This document shows positions 58,773-58,902 of a stretch of 58,902 bases of DNA, in pieces; within the stretch, counting starts at the first letter, position 1, and each line of letters opens with the position of its first letter. Below the pieces are notes generated by a model. That model was not told the origin of the DNA and did not search any database. It worked only from the letters and a program-made list of their open reading frames with translations. Made by a program: the position numbers and the translations under genes. The stretch spans positions 1-58,902 of the forward strand of contig JACPVJ010000154.1 in assembly GCA_016191785.1 (NCBI GenBank), in the 5' to 3' direction. This DNA comes from Myxococcales bacterium. Its GTDB lineage: Bacteria; Myxococcota_A; Polyangia; Polyangiales; Polyangiaceae.

Positions 58773-58902
58773 ATGAATCTTCGATGGGTGGCAGTGGGTT
58801 TGTTCTTGGGGCTTCCCTTGGGGTGCGGCTCGGATGACGGCGGCGGCGGGCTCGAGGGCACCGGAGGGTCCGGCGCCGGCGGGGCGAGCAGCGGCGGGTC
58901 GA
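58773..58902 (+). CDS. Putative lipoprotein with Gly-rich linker (3' truncated by window end)
   Basis: The frame is open to the window end. It starts ATG with GGGGAAGAGG 9 nt upstream. The signal peptide MNLRWVAVGLFLGLPLGC gives a lipobox LPLGC, and then GSDDGGGGLEGTGGSG and AGGASSGGS form a Gly/Ser linker like that of the vWA lipoprotein at 26-27.5 kb. The mature domain lies outside the window, so its function is unknown. Confidence 0.75.
   Translation, partial: MNLRWVAVGLFLGLPLGCGSDDGGGGLEGTGGSGAGGASSGGS

Overview
The window is high-GC, densely packed bacterial chromosome. Third codon positions are mostly G/C, many adjacent genes overlap by 1-8 bp (ATGA/GTGA/TGATG), and no gap between genes exceeds about 200 bp. 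It carries an eukaryote-like Ser/Thr kinase with an N-terminal zinc ribbon, several lipoproteins with Gly/Ser-rich linkers after the lipobox Cys, many sensor kinases and sigma-54-type promoters. Together these suggest a myxobacterium (Myxococcota, probably Polyangia/Polyangiales). This is inference; there is no rRNA or marker gene to confirm it. I see no tRNA, rRNA, CRISPR array, insertion sequence or prophage.

Layout. 1-5.2 kb: the 3' part of a RecQ-like protein with an AKKKVV-repeat tail, an SDR gene, a PlsC-like acyltransferase/SDR pair and an unknown acidic protein. 5.2-8.2 kb: a split GMC alcohol oxidase (small and large parts) behind a FadR-type regulator with FadR-like operator palindromes. 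8.3-17.9 kb: a fermentative/stress block with a DHOD-like protein, pyruvate:ferredoxin oxidoreductase, three universal stress proteins (USPs), a PAS histidine kinase, an NtrC-like response regulator that lacks GAFTGA, and two divergent CBS-domain genes. 18-22.8 kb: Ser/Thr kinase, a second acyltransferase/SDR pair behind a double-USP gene, and a His-motif lipoprotein. 22.8-37.2 kb: NiFe-hydrogenase region with hypC-D-E, hypF, hypA, a maturation protease and a group 3b-like NAD(P)-linked hydrogenase (alpha, delta, gamma, beta). That operon also encodes a cyclic-nucleotide-binding protein and an acyl carrier protein. A phosphate transporter pair, a vWA lipoprotein and an unknown gene interrupt the region. 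37.4-39 kb: two tandem paralogues of unknown function. 39-44.8 kb: an acetyl-CoA synthetase/pyruvate dehydrogenase operon divergent from a small coiled-coil protein and a CBS/zinc-ribbon protein. 44.8-58.9 kb: lipoproteins, a YbhG/F/S/R-TolC-like export operon, a large membrane protein, a GAF sensor kinase, a Nudix hydrolase and a CNB regulator.

Working idea. Between 14.6 and 44.0 kb I find seven close matches to the sigma-54 -24/-12 consensus (TGGCACG-N4-TTGCA, exact GG-N10-GC spacing). All lie in promoter position in front of USP, CBS, response-regulator, acyltransferase, lipoprotein and acs-pdh genes, and two of them sit back to back. The gene content (USPs, CBS proteins, PFOR, reversible hydrogenase, acetyl-CoA synthetase, acyltransferases) resembles hypoxia/dormancy regulons such as mycobacterial DosR or the Burkholderia low-oxygen locus. 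I infer a sigma-54-controlled low-oxygen or energy-stress island; the sequence does not prove the inducing signal.
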